A program made the translations under genes and the position numbers. 64,000 nucleotides of DNA from Stanieria sp. NIES-3757 (GTDB taxonomy: Bacteria > Cyanobacteriota > Cyanobacteriia > Cyanobacteriales > Xenococcaceae), in NCBI GenBank assembly GCA_002355455.1, contig AP017375.1:2666001-2730000 (forward strand), read 5' to 3'. Within the stretch, counting starts at the first letter, position 1. Every line of letters starts with the position of its first letter. This document shows positions 54,914-63,865 of the stretch, piece by piece. The notes beneath the pieces were generated by a model. It did no database searches, was not told where the DNA came from, and saw nothing but the letters and a program-made list of their open reading frames with translations.

Positions 54914-56374
54914 TCATTCTTTAATCTCATGCCTGATAATAAGTTCTTGCTGTTTGGAATTACCAGCTAAAGAACGATTGGCGATTAATTGTACTTCAAC
55001 CTGTACGCCTGGTTCGAGAAATTCTTGAGGGATTGGTAACTGACCTAATTTGATTGTAAAGTTATCTCCATTTTGACTAATTAACTGAGGAGGAATTTTT
55101 CCTTCAAATTTGGTTCGATAATCAAAAGAACGACGGAATAAACCACCATCATCGGAATTGCTAACACGATATTTAAGAGAAAAATCTGTTGCGACTACAT
55201 CCGATTGACTCGCCTTATCAACTAAATTTAACTGAAGATTAGTTCCTTGACCAGATACCCCTTCGCTTTTTAAGCGAGTAGCATCTTTAGCGCGAACAGC
55301 ATTAAAAACAAAAAATTCTGTAATATTATTTTGTTTAGAACTAGTACTTTCTAACCAAAGGTCTTTAGGGGTAGATATTTCAGCATCATTTGCACCTTTT
55401 AAACTCAGCGTAATTTTTGAGTCAGCAAAATTATCGACTGGTTGAGGTGCATCCCAAACCATTAAAACTGTATGTTCACGACGAGCTACTAATTCTTGAT
55501 AGCGATCGCTTATAATTGAACCAGGAGCAAACAAAGCAGTTGCATTATCGTGAGTTTCCCAAATATTCTTGGATAAAGTAAAACCTCGGTCTTTGAGTTC
55601 TGCGATCGCAACAGTTGCAGTAGGTTGATCAGGTGCTAAAGATTTATCTAAATTAATCAGAGTAATAGTACCTAAATTTCCTACTCTACCTTTTCTACCG
55701 TTACGACCGGATTGACCATCATAGCCTTCTTGACATTTAAATTCGCTAGTAGTGCAATTGTAGTCATCACTGCCAGGTTTACCTGAACAAGTGGGTTGAT
55801 TCCAAGAAGGATTTGAACATTTACAGCCTTGTCCTGGTTCTCCCCCTTGACCTGGTTCTCCCCCTTCACCACCAGAGGCAATAATAAAAATTTGTTTAAG
55901 ATCTTCTTTATTAGTAGTATAAACCGTCAAAGAACCTCCATTACCACCATTACCGCCGTCACCACCATCGCCTCCGTTCCCACCGTTAGCACCTTGAATA
56001 TTTCGATTGAAGTCTTTTGGTTTTTCTTGGCAATCGGCGTTACTACCACTAGTACCATTGGTACCAGCATGACCGTTTTCTCCTGCTAAATCTAAAGTCA
56101 TGGGAGAACCGTCAGCAAAAACAGTTAAACTGTCGCTATTTCTACCATCTTGACCCTTTTCTCCAGATTGACCATCTTGACCCTGTTTGCCAATTTTTTC
56201 GATTTCCGCAGCTTGACTGGGGAACGCCAGTGGCAGCAGGCTCTGCCCTTGCAGGGCAGAGTACCTGCCACTAGTAGAGAAACAAATAATTGACGGTGAA
56301 GTAGCAGTTAAAAACTGAGGAAAAGTAACAATCGCGATGAAGAGAGTAAATTTACCCCAGAAACGTACTTTCAT
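54914..56374 (-). CDS. Secreted collagen-like Gly-rich protein
   Basis: 486 residues. The signal peptide is at about 1-30 (FTLFIAIVTFPQFLTAT). Residues about 60-215 are a collagen-like and Gly-rich region: GKQGQDGQSGEKGQDG, GGNGGDGGDGGNGGNGG and GGEPGQGGEPGQG, interrupted by a six-Cys segment (CKCSNPSWNQPTCSGKPG and nearby). The C-terminal half is beta-rich without known motifs. A palindromic element encodes residues about 34-49, between signal peptide and Gly region. It is probably an extracellular matrix or sheath protein. Confidence 0.75.
   Translation of the reverse strand: MKVRFWGKFTLFIAIVTFPQFLTATSPSIICFSTSGRYSALQGQSLLPLAFPSQAAEIEKIGKQGQDGQSGEKGQDGRNSDSLTVFADGSPMTLDLAGENGHAGTNGTSGSNADCQEKPKDFNRNIQGANGGNGGDGGDGGNGGNGGSLTVYTTNKEDLKQIFIIASGGEGGEPGQGGEPGQGCKCSNPSWNQPTCSGKPGSDDYNCTTSEFKCQEGYDGQSGRNGRKGRVGNLGTITLINLDKSLAPDQPTATVAIAELKDRGFTLSKNIWETHDNATALFAPGSIISDRYQELVARREHTVLMVWDAPQPVDNFADSKITLSLKGANDAEISTPKDLWLESTSSKQNNITEFFVFNAVRAKDATRLKSEGVSGQGTNLQLNLVDKASQSDVVATDFSLKYRVSNSDDGGLFRRSFDYRTKFEGKIPPQLISQNGDNFTIKLGQLPIPQEFLEPGVQVEVQLIANRSLAGNSKQQELIIRHEIKE
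56229..56272. repeat. Palindromic element inside the collagen-like gene
   Basis: 44 bp: AGTGGCAG-C-AGG-C-TCTGCCCT and AGGGCAGA-GT-ACCTGCCACT around a 3-nt loop. On the coding strand it yields GRYSALQGQSLLPLAF, just after the signal peptide. It is GC-rich and self-complementary. It differs in sequence from the GTAGGGGC family but uses the gene in the same way. Confidence 0.75.
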
Positions 56375-56471
56375 ACTAAATTGGCTTGATTACACTTTCG
56401 CTATTGGTATGCCATACTTTTTTCTGATTGTCGAGATTTTTTGAGTTTTTGTTAAAAGAATTATTGAAAAT

Positions 56472-57662
56472 TTATTCCCAAGTACATTGCGCCCGTTCGT
56501 GTAAAATGCGTCCATAAACTGCTTCGGTGGCAAGTGCTAATTTCTTCCAACAGAAACGAGTGGCTAAAGATTGGTAAGCATTATCAATTAACCACTGAGC
56601 ATAACCAGGATTTTTGAGAACTTCCAAAATTCCCCAGGCGAGGGAATCAGGATTATTCGCATAGGTAACAACTCCCGTTTTGGTATGTTGTACTACTTCG
56701 GGCAAACCTCCTGTATCTGAAACCACAACTGGAACTCTGGCTGCAAAACTTTCTAAAGCTACAATCCCAAAAGGTTCATAGAGAGAGGGAAAAACAGCAC
56801 AATCAGCAATGGTTTGAAATTTATCTAGATCGTGGTCAGACATAAATCCTGTAAAGTAACAATGATCCCAAATGCCTAAATTCCAAGCCTGTTGTTTGAG
56901 ATGATCCGTATTTCCACCACCAATAATCACAAATTTAACGTGACCCCCCATTTCCGAGAGTACTTGTGGGGCTGCATTGAGTAGGATAAATACGCCTTTT
57001 TCATAAGCCATGCGACCAACATAATAGACGATTTTTTGACGGTCTTCAGCAAAACGACGACGAAAACTCACTCGATCAAAATTATCAGCTTGTAGTTTTT
57101 TTTCTGGGCGAATGCCATTGTAGACAACATCAACTTTATCCCAAGGACATTGTAAAGCTCGTTCAACTTCGTAACGCATATATTGACTACAGACAATCAC
57201 ACGCCAAGCTTCGTAAGCGAGTTTGGTTTCTTTCCCGTGAATATATCTTTGTTCTGCGGTGTAAATGCCGTTATAACGACCATATTCAGTGGCATGAATG
57301 GTAGCTACTAAAGGAATTTTAAAAATATGTTTAAGAGCGATCGCAGCATCCCCAACTAACCAATCATGAGCGTGAATCAGATCGAAATTGCCTTCTTCAG
57401 TAATTAATTTTCCAGCATGAGTACCCATGCTTTCATTCATATTAACGACCCAGTGGAAAAAGTCATAACCTCCTGCCACAGATACGCGATGAATATAAAC
57501 TCCATCTACTATTTCATAGCGAGGGGCTGAACCAAATTCAACAGTGAGTAAATGAATTTCGTGTCCTAAGTTAGCAATTTCTGGATACAATTCTGCAACA
57601 TGACGTGCAATCCCACCGACAATTCGAGGCGGAAATTCCCAAGCTAATACTAAAATCTTCAT
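56472..57662 (-). CDS. GT4-family glycosyltransferase (glycogen-synthase-like)
   Basis: About 396 residues from ATG 57662 (MKILVLAWEFPPR); an upstream ATG at 57677 adds five residues. It is a GT-B enzyme: the N-terminal domain has EFPPRIVGGIARHV and LIHAHDWLVGDAA; the C-terminal domain has YVGRMAYEKGVFILLNA and PSLYEPFGIVALESFA, the E-x7-E donor site. The two-domain layout and motifs resemble glycogen synthases and related sugar transferases. The acceptor is unknown. The DUF2079 membrane protein gene lies upstream on the same strand, separated by a terminator-like palindrome. Confidence 0.9.
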   Translation of the reverse strand: MKILVLAWEFPPRIVGGIARHVAELYPEIANLGHEIHLLTVEFGSAPRYEIVDGVYIHRVSVAGGYDFFHWVVNMNESMGTHAGKLITEEGNFDLIHAHDWLVGDAAIALKHIFKIPLVATIHATEYGRYNGIYTAEQRYIHGKETKLAYEAWRVIVCSQYMRYEVERALQCPWDKVDVVYNGIRPEKKLQADNFDRVSFRRRFAEDRQKIVYYVGRMAYEKGVFILLNAAPQVLSEMGGHVKFVIIGGGNTDHLKQQAWNLGIWDHCYFTGFMSDHDLDKFQTIADCAVFPSLYEPFGIVALESFAARVPVVVSDTGGLPEVVQHTKTGVVTYANNPDSLAWGILEVLKNPGYAQWLIDNAYQSLATRFCWKKLALATEAVYGRILHERAQCTWE

Positions 57663-57790
57663 CAACCCCATCCCCACGCTTACTCTAATTCTCTAATTGG
57701 ATACAAATTTACATACTTATGGCAGTTTATCAAGAGGAGATCGAGTTGGTTGGTAACAATTACCTAATATATTTGGATTTTTTGACAGGT

Positions 57791-57808
57791 GGGGCGTATC
57801 TACGCCCC
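57791..57808. terminator. GTGGGGCGTA palindrome after the DUF2079 gene
   Basis: GGGGCGTA-TC-TACGCCCC, an 8-bp stem just downstream of the DUF2079 stop (57815, minus strand) and upstream of the GT4 gene. It is a further member of the GGGGC...GCCCC palindromes. Confidence 0.55.
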
Positions 57809-57814
57809 TGGCGT

Positions 57815-59476
57815 TTACGATCTACTTTGCAACGGCAAACTTAGCCTCTCACGATAGTTTTGCCAAGCTGCGCTCTTGTCGGGATTAGAATTGGCTCCTT
57901 TTTGTAATAAGATCACTCCCTGATTAAAATCGATAATTCCGTATTCTTGGTTATTGGTAACCTGTTCGATTAATTCTGTAATAGTTTGTAAAGCAACTCG
58001 ATCTTCATCAAAAGCTATTTGATAACGTTGTAGTTGCCATAAATCGGCAATGATGTAATCAACTGTTTCGACGTTACCCGCATCGTTACGAAATTCTAAA
58101 CCAGTTAAACGAATGATTGTTCTACGCCCAGAAAGATGAGGAATTAAATAGGTGGTAGCCGATACACTGGCATTAGGGGGAATTTGTTTTAAAAGTGAGC
58201 GAATTTGGGGAACTCTCTGCCATTGTTCGGAGAGGGAAACATGTACCCACGGTTGGATAGAATCAGGAATAAGAAAGTAAAGAGTCCGACTTGGATTAGA
58301 AGTAATGGTAAAAATCAAAGATAAAACAATACAAATAATCCAGAAACGCCGAAACTGAGGCACAAGTTTGCGTGGTTGATAAGTTTGGATTGGTTGCTGG
58401 AAATTACCAAATCGTTCTCCTCCCCACCAGAGAATTGCTCCATAAAATAATCCAGGGGTGACACTCATCGCATAACGAAGGGAAATTGCTAAGACGGTTT
58501 GTCCTTGTCCTAAAAATAATTTTAATAAAGGGAAACTAGCAATACTCCAAGCAGCAGGAGAAACCGCAGGAATAAAAGCTAAAGGTAACCACTGTCCTAA
58601 TAAATATTTAACTGTTGGGAAAAAAGGAGTAAATAATTCTAAGATTAAACGCCCAGGATTGAGCAACATATTTTTAATAATTTCTAAAGTAGAAGCTTCC
58701 TCTCCCTCCGCGTATTGTCCAAATCTTTCCAACATAAATCTTTTAGAAATGTCATCGGAAAATAAGGGCATAATTAGGTTAGTCAAGGCGATGATGTAGA
58801 GAAAACTAAGACTAGCTAAAATTAAACCAGTACGAGGATGACGTTTGCTTAAGACTAAATAAACTCCCACTCCAAATAAGGTTATGCCACTATCTTCCCG
58901 TACAGCTAAAGTTAAAATTGCCAGCAACCAAAACAGCCACCACCAGCGTTTTTCCATCGCCAGTAATAAGCTAAATATAAATAAAGGAATTTGGGAAATA
59001 TCATGAAAATTAGCGAGAGTAGGCCCTAAAATTGTATTGGCACAGTAAAAACTAATGGTAATCAAAACCGCGATCGCAGGTTGAACATAAATTCTTGCTA
59101 AGTTATATAAAACTAATCCCGCTGCCGTCACTAAAGTAACTTGCAACACCGTCAGAGTAGCAGGGTTGGGAAACAGATAGTAAATCGGCAACCACAACAG
59201 CAAAGCAGGCGTAAAATGCTGTCCTAGGCGATGATAACTAACATCGGGTACTTCGCCACTATGAACTACGTTAGTCGAGAGTTGAGAAGAAAGCGTACTC
59301 TCAAAAAAACGCCCATGTATTCCATTCCAAAAAACTTGATTAAAAATACCTTGGTCGTAAGAAGAATAAAAACTAAAATGACGATTGAGAGTCAAACTTA
59401 AGGTACAAAGAAAAAAAGCGATCGCAGCAATGATGGCGATCTTCAATCCTTGATTTTTGTCTAATTTAAATAACAT
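57815..59476 (-). CDS. DUF2079 polytopic membrane protein
   Basis: 553 residues with about ten hydrophobic helices. The DUF2079 signature is clear: FSFYSSYDQGIFNQVFWNGI, and YHRLGQHFTPALLLWLPIYYL. The family resembles GT-C glycosyltransferases (an early acidic/aromatic loop and a long periplasmic C-terminus), but no activity is proven. The C-terminal third (VETVDYIIADLWQLQRYQ) is soluble. It is divergent from Yfr1 and trxA. Confidence 0.88.
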   Translation of the reverse strand: MLFKLDKNQGLKIAIIAAIAFFLCTLSLTLNRHFSFYSSYDQGIFNQVFWNGIHGRFFESTLSSQLSTNVVHSGEVPDVSYHRLGQHFTPALLLWLPIYYLFPNPATLTVLQVTLVTAAGLVLYNLARIYVQPAIAVLITISFYCANTILGPTLANFHDISQIPLFIFSLLLAMEKRWWWLFWLLAILTLAVREDSGITLFGVGVYLVLSKRHPRTGLILASLSFLYIIALTNLIMPLFSDDISKRFMLERFGQYAEGEEASTLEIIKNMLLNPGRLILELFTPFFPTVKYLLGQWLPLAFIPAVSPAAWSIASFPLLKLFLGQGQTVLAISLRYAMSVTPGLFYGAILWWGGERFGNFQQPIQTYQPRKLVPQFRRFWIICIVLSLIFTITSNPSRTLYFLIPDSIQPWVHVSLSEQWQRVPQIRSLLKQIPPNASVSATTYLIPHLSGRRTIIRLTGLEFRNDAGNVETVDYIIADLWQLQRYQIAFDEDRVALQTITELIEQVTNNQEYGIIDFNQGVILLQKGANSNPDKSAAWQNYRERLSLPLQSRS

Positions 59477-59860
59477 TATTTACCTTCAATATCTTGGTAG
59501 TTGCTCGGTATTTAAGCTAAGACTCTACCAAGCTGAAAAAAATTCTAAAACTAATGTTAAGAATGTGGTAAATTTTTTACTAATTTCTACTGAAAAACCC
59601 AACAAATTTAAAGTTCTAATTTAGAATATAAGAGGCGGAGACGAAAGTTTCCGTTCACTCCTCACACCACACTCCGCCCGAGATGAAATACGGGCGGTTA
59701 CCTTTTTTAGGAAGATAATAGCAGAATGATGAATCAAATGAACAGATTAGATGAAAAATTTCTTCAAACTTATCTATAGTTTAAATTGCTTCGGATTAGT
59801 TTTTGCTATGATAAAATCTTGTAAAATTAAAGGAAAATCTTAAATCAAGGATATATAGGA
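59477..59860. other. Regulatory region between DUF2079 and trxA, holding Yfr1
   Basis: 384 bp. An 8-bp perfect inverted repeat CTTGGTAG (59493-59500) / CTACCAAG (59525-59532) lies in the presumed DUF2079 leader. Yfr1 is at 59634-59708. The remaining 150 bp before trxA is AT-rich and must contain the trxA promoter; TATAGGA is just before the ATG. Confidence 0.6.
59634..59708 (+). ncRNA. yfr1: Small RNA Yfr1
   Basis: The sequence has every Yfr1 hallmark in order. A 5' hairpin, CGGAGAC-GAAA-GTTTCCG (59636-59653), has a GNRA tetraloop. The ultraconserved single-stranded motif ACTCCTCACAC lies at 59657-59667. A terminator stem, CCGCCCG (59674-59680) with CGGGCGG (59691-59697), is followed by TTACCTTTTTT. 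TAGAAT at 59622-59627 is a good -10 for a start near 59634. Its place just upstream of trxA matches known synteny in several cyanobacteria. Yfr1 is a trans-acting regulator; in Prochlorococcus it pairs with porin mRNAs through the conserved motif. Confidence 0.95.
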
Positions 59861-60184
59861 ATGTCAGCAGCTACAGCAGTGACAGATTCGAGTTTTACGC
59901 AAGAAGTATTAGAGTCCGATGTTCCTGTTTTGGTAGATTTTTGGGCTCCTTGGTGTGGTCCTTGTCGTATGGTTGCACCAGTTGTAGATGAAATCGCCGA
60001 GCAATATGAAGGACAAGTAAAAGTAGTTAAACTCAATACTGATGAAAATCCCCAAGTTGCTAGTCAATACGGAATTCGCAGTATACCTACTCTGATGATC
60101 TTTAAAGGTGGTCAACGAGTAGATATGGTAGTAGGAGCAGTACCTAAAACTACCTTAGCTAATACATTAGAAAAATATCTTTAA
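59861..60184 (+). CDS. trxA: Thioredoxin (m-type)
   Basis: 107 residues with the redox motif WCGPC in [16 protein letters not shown], and the cis-Pro loop RSIPTLMIF. It is a general disulfide reductase of the cytoplasm, linked to ferredoxin-thioredoxin reductase control of photosynthetic metabolism. Length and motifs are standard. Yfr1 lies upstream and a strong terminator follows. Confidence 0.97.
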   Translation: MSAATAVTDSSFTQEVLESDVPVLVDFWAPWCGPCRMVAPVVDEIAEQYEGQVKVVKLNTDENPQVASQYGIRSIPTLMIFKGGQRVDMVVGAVPKTTLANTLEKYL

Positions 60185-60196
60185 TTGTTTGTTTCT

Positions 60197-60250
60197 AAAA
60201 TCAGCTTCAGCTAGTCTTCAATTCAAGTAACGCTGAGGCTGATTTTATTT
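60197..60250 (+). terminator. Rho-independent terminator of trxA
   Basis: AAATCAGCTTCAGC (60198-60211) pairs with GCTGAGGCTGATTT (60232-60245) over 14 positions with one G-U pair, followed by TATTT. It starts 13 bases after the trxA stop. Confidence 0.85.
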
Positions 60251-60352
60251 CCTAATCATTAAGATTTGTTTAACGGTAAAATAGGATACAACTCCAGAAA
60301 AAAGTAATAATTTGGTCTACAATCAAGATACAGCCACGACAGCATTATATTT

Positions 60353-61423
60353 ATGGCTTTATCTTCAGATCAAGACAATTTAGATAGTTTTTTGCCTCAA
60401 GAGCTTAGTGATCTAATTCATCATCTGCCTCATCACAGGCATCGTAAATTAATTGAACGTTCTTTGGCAGTATTAGTTAGAATTGCTGGAAAAGAAATCG
60501 ATCGCCTTGATTGGAAAATATTGGCAGCATCATTAGAAGATTTAGAACGAGGATTTCAAACTTTTTATCCTTATCGCCACACTCGAAAAATTTCTATTTT
60601 TGGTTCAGCCAGAATTGCATCTAATACGCCAGAATATCAAATGGCAGTTGATTTTGCTCGTTGCGTCACCCAGTTAGGTTTTATGGTTATTACTGGGGCT
60701 GGTGGTGGTATTATGCAGGCAGGCAACGAAGGAGCAGGCAGAGAAAATTCTTTTGGCTTAAATATTAAATTACCTTTTGAACAGAGTGCCAACAATTTAA
60801 TTCAAGGTGATGGGAAATTAATTAATTTTAAATATTTTTTCACTCGTAAATTGTTTTTTCTTCGGGAAAGTGATGCGATCGCGCTTTTTCCTGGAGGTTT
60901 TGGGACTCAAGATGAAGCCTTTGAAACGCTTACTTTGTGTCAAACTGGAAAATATGGGCCGGTACCGCTAGTATTAATTGATCGTCCTGGTGGAGACTAT
61001 TGGCATAGTTGGAATGAATATATTGGTAAACGTCTTGTTGCTAGAGGATTGATTAGTTCTGAAGACCCTAGTTTATATACTATTACCGATCGTTTGGATG
61101 TCGCTTGCAACACGATTAGAAATTTTTATCGAGTGTACCATTCTTCTCGTTATGTTGGTAAGCAATTTGTCATGCGTCTTAATTCAGAATTATCTGATGA
61201 AATAGTAGAGCAATTAAATCAAGATTTTGCTGATATTTTAACCCATGGCAAAATTGAAAAAAGTACTGCTCTAACAGGTGAAAAATGGGATGAGAGTATA
61301 GATTTACCTAGGCTAATTTTTTATTTTAATCAAAAAAATCTAGGACGTTTGTATCAAATGATTGCTTTAATCAATCAATTAGGAGAAGTTTCTTTGGCAA
61401 CTGAACATCCAGAAATTAAGTAA
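60353..61423 (+). CDS. LOG family protein (TIGR00730-type)
   Basis: 356 residues. The lysine-decarboxylase-like/LOG core lies at about residues 80-250, with SIFGSARI, VITGAGGGIMQAGNEGA and the signature FPGGFGTQDEAFE (the PGGxGTxxE motif). Such enzymes are nucleoside 5'-monophosphate phosphoribohydrolases; plant and some bacterial members release active cytokinin bases. N- and C-terminal extensions of about 80 and 100 residues make it longer than the roughly 190-residue canonical LOG, a form seen in other cyanobacteria. Confidence 0.9.
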   Translation: MALSSDQDNLDSFLPQELSDLIHHLPHHRHRKLIERSLAVLVRIAGKEIDRLDWKILAASLEDLERGFQTFYPYRHTRKISIFGSARIASNTPEYQMAVDFARCVTQLGFMVITGAGGGIMQAGNEGAGRENSFGLNIKLPFEQSANNLIQGDGKLINFKYFFTRKLFFLRESDAIALFPGGFGTQDEAFETLTLCQTGKYGPVPLVLIDRPGGDYWHSWNEYIGKRLVARGLISSEDPSLYTITDRLDVACNTIRNFYRVYHSSRYVGKQFVMRLNSELSDEIVEQLNQDFADILTHGKIEKSTALTGEKWDESIDLPRLIFYFNQKNLGRLYQMIALINQLGEVSLATEHPEIK

Positions 61424-61496
61424 TTATAATATTGTTAATTATTGATACTTTAGTTAAATAGTTTTTTGCGGTAGTAAGAAAAGTTTTTGTTATTAA

Positions 61497-61796
61497 TTAT
61501 TTTTTAAAATATTTGCGCCATGCTCGATAAAGCCAATTGAGTAAAATTATAATTTGTTGGGTTTGGTTTAATTGCAATTGTAGCAGTTGATATTTTTGAC
61601 GAAAATGATAAATATTGTTTTGTTTTTGAATCAAGAAATTAGGAGTAGTTATTAAAAGAGAATGAATAATACTTTCACATTTATTTAATTCCTGAGTAAT
61701 TAAACTTAATTTTGCTCGTAACTGCCAAATTTTGACAGCTAAATATAAGTTAAATAAAGTGATGATTAAATTAACAATAATTGTAAAGATAAGCAT
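61497..61796 (-). CDS. Small single-span membrane protein, unknown
   Basis: 99 residues. A membrane helix at about 2-24 (FTIIVNLIITLFNLYLAVKI) is followed by a Gln/Leu-rich coiled-coil stretch and a short basic end (WRKYFKK). No family is recognised. It is convergent with the LOG gene and divergent from the LpxB-related gene. Its amino-acid pattern looks real, not random. Confidence 0.55.
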   Translation of the reverse strand: MLIFTIIVNLIITLFNLYLAVKIWQLRAKLSLITQELNKCESIIHSLLITTPNFLIQKQNNIYHFRQKYQLLQLQLNQTQQIIILLNWLYRAWRKYFKK

Positions 61797-62106
61797 TATT
61801 TTCCCGTTGACTTGGGTTAATTAAAACTTGCTGAATAGGTTATAGCTTTTTATTGAGCAGAGATTTGAAGATTTTGGTTGAAAGACTACTTTTTATTCTT
61901 TAACTATTATATTTAAAGGAAGTAAAATTTTAAAATTACTCAAATTGAAAAAATTTGGTGCTATTAGGATTTAGCTAATCTTATTTGGCGGATAAGTTTT
62001 TAGTAAACAATAATTAATTAAATAAGAAAATTTAACTATTCCTAGTTTAAGATGAATTTTTCTCGCAAAAAGAAATTACTTTGACTAGCTTATTTTAACT
62101 GAATTT
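61797..62106. other. AT-rich divergent promoter region
   Basis: 310 bp between the small membrane protein and the LpxB-related gene. It is extremely AT-rich, with no gene, strong hairpin or recognisable RNA. Confidence 0.4.
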
Positions 62107-63366
62107 ATGAAACTACTAGTGGTAAGTAATGGTCATGGGGAAGATGTTATTGCTGTTCGTATTATAGAAAAACTTAAAGTTAATCTTCCTGATTTAGACA
62201 TAGCTGCTTTACCCATTGTTGGTAAAGGTAATGCTTATCTTCAAAACAATATTCCCATTGTTGGTGAAGTAAAACAAATGCCTTCGGGTGGTTTTATTTA
62301 TATGGATAGTAAGCAGTTTTGGCGCGATCTTCAAGGTGGTTTAGTTAAGTTAACTTTCGCGCAATTAAAAATAGTACGACAGTGGGGTAAAACTGGTGGT
62401 TTTATTTTAGCAGTAGGAGATATTGTTCCTTTATTATTTGCATGGTTAAGTGGTAATAATTATGCTTTTGTTGGCACTGCTAAATCAGAATATTATTTAA
62501 GAAATGAACGAGGATGGTTAAAACATACTTCTTGGTTAGAACGTTGGTTTGGTTCAGTTTATCTACCTTGGGAACGTTGGTTAATGAGTCGCGATCGCTG
62601 TATGGCAGTTTTTCCTAGAGATGATTTAACCGCTCAAATTTTAAAACAGTGGTCAATTTCTGTATACAATCTTGGTAATCCAATGATGGATGGCATTGGT
62701 AAAAAACCAGAAATAAAAAGATTAACAAGTGCAGCAAAAAATATAGAGAAACAGCAATTATCTATTTTGTTACTTCCTGGTTCGAGAATGCCCGAAGCTT
62801 TAAATAATTGGCACCAAATTATTACCGCTACTTCACAAGTTATTCAAACATTTCCGTCAAGATCGATTCTTTTTTTAGCAGCGATCGCGCCTAGTTTAAA
62901 AATTTTACCTTTTCAAGAATATTTATTGCTTCAAGGTTGGAAGTTAGCTTCATCAGCAATTCATTATCTCCCTATTAATGACTCTCAAGCTGTTATATTG
63001 ACTAAGCAAAACGCTAACCTAATTATTACTCAAAATGCTTATAGTGAATGTCTACAACTTGCAGATCTGGCGATCGCAATGGCAGGTACAGCAACAGAAC
63101 AATTTGTTGGTTTAGGTAAACCTGTAATTACTATGCCAGGAAAAGGCCCCCAATTTACTGCTGCTTTTGCTGAAGCGCAAACTCGTTTATTAGGAATTTC
63201 GGTTATTTTGGTGGAAGAATCTGAAGAAGTAGCCCAAAAGATAACATTTGTTCTAAATGACTTAAAATTACTTAATTCTATTGTTATTAATGGTCAACAA
63301 AGAATGGGACAACCAGGTGCTGCTGAAAGAATTGCCCAATGTTTACAACAAATATTATTGAAATAA
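62107..63366 (+). CDS. Lipid-A-disaccharide synthase-related protein (TIGR03492-like)
   Basis: 419 residues with a GT-B fold like LpxB. The N-terminus is LLVVSNGHGEDVIAVRII and the C-terminal donor site reads MAGTATEQFVGLGKPVITMPG. It lacks the sequence details of true LpxB and fits the related family that is widespread in cyanobacteria and of unproven function. An envelope glycolipid role is inferred from the relation to LpxB. Confidence 0.85.
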   Translation: MKLLVVSNGHGEDVIAVRIIEKLKVNLPDLDIAALPIVGKGNAYLQNNIPIVGEVKQMPSGGFIYMDSKQFWRDLQGGLVKLTFAQLKIVRQWGKTGGFILAVGDIVPLLFAWLSGNNYAFVGTAKSEYYLRNERGWLKHTSWLERWFGSVYLPWERWLMSRDRCMAVFPRDDLTAQILKQWSISVYNLGNPMMDGIGKKPEIKRLTSAAKNIEKQQLSILLLPGSRMPEALNNWHQIITATSQVIQTFPSRSILFLAAIAPSLKILPFQEYLLLQGWKLASSAIHYLPINDSQAVILTKQNANLIITQNAYSECLQLADLAIAMAGTATEQFVGLGKPVITMPGKGPQFTAAFAEAQTRLLGISVILVEESEEVAQKITFVLNDLKLLNSIVINGQQRMGQPGAAERIAQCLQQILLK

Positions 63367-63481
63367 TACTGTTCAATTATTATGTTAATTTTAGTTAATA
63401 ATGCGTAAAAAACCAGATCTTCACCAGAGTTAGACAATAAGGAAATTGTTTAAAACTGGTATTAAGATTTTTGTACTGTTA

Positions 63482-63865
63482 ATGGCTGAGATTAAAAATG
63501 CGATCTTAAACATTACCAACCAAGAAGATGTGGTTGAAATTAACATTGGTTGTAATGTTTTTTGGACTCAAATAGAGTTATTTTTAAAAACAGAATATAT
63601 TTTAGAAATTTATTTAAACACTAATACTTTTACCCAAGACAGTTTATTCCCAAACTTTTTTGGTAATTTTAATTACATTCCAAACTTAATTATCCCTACC
63701 GAAGAAAACCCTTACGTTTTTCAAAAAAAATTAAATATTCCTTTCGATGAATTTGAAAAATATCATAACGACGATAATTTTACAGCGTTTTATGCTAGCT
63801 TAAAACTTTATCCCAAAATAAATGAATCAATTGCTATCACCAATACAGTGCAGCTAGAATTTTGA
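63482..63865 (+). CDS. Small hypothetical protein
   Basis: 127 residues from ATG 63482; an upstream TTG at 63446 with AAGGA only two bases before it would add 12 residues. The body is beta-rich with many Asn and Phe residues (NITNQEDVVEINIGCNVFW, then YVFQKKLNIPFDEFE). No signal peptide and no recognised domain. The composition and length are gene-like, but there is no other evidence. Confidence 0.45.
   Translation: MAEIKNAILNITNQEDVVEINIGCNVFWTQIELFLKTEYILEIYLNTNTFTQDSLFPNFFGNFNYIPNLIIPTEENPYVFQKKLNIPFDEFEKYHNDDNFTAFYASLKLYPKINESIAITNTVQLEF

Noticed and set aside
59634-59708. Reading of the double hairpin as an IS200/IS605 end
   Set aside because: The ACTCCTCACAC motif, GNRA hairpin, terminator and trxA synteny identify it as Yfr1.
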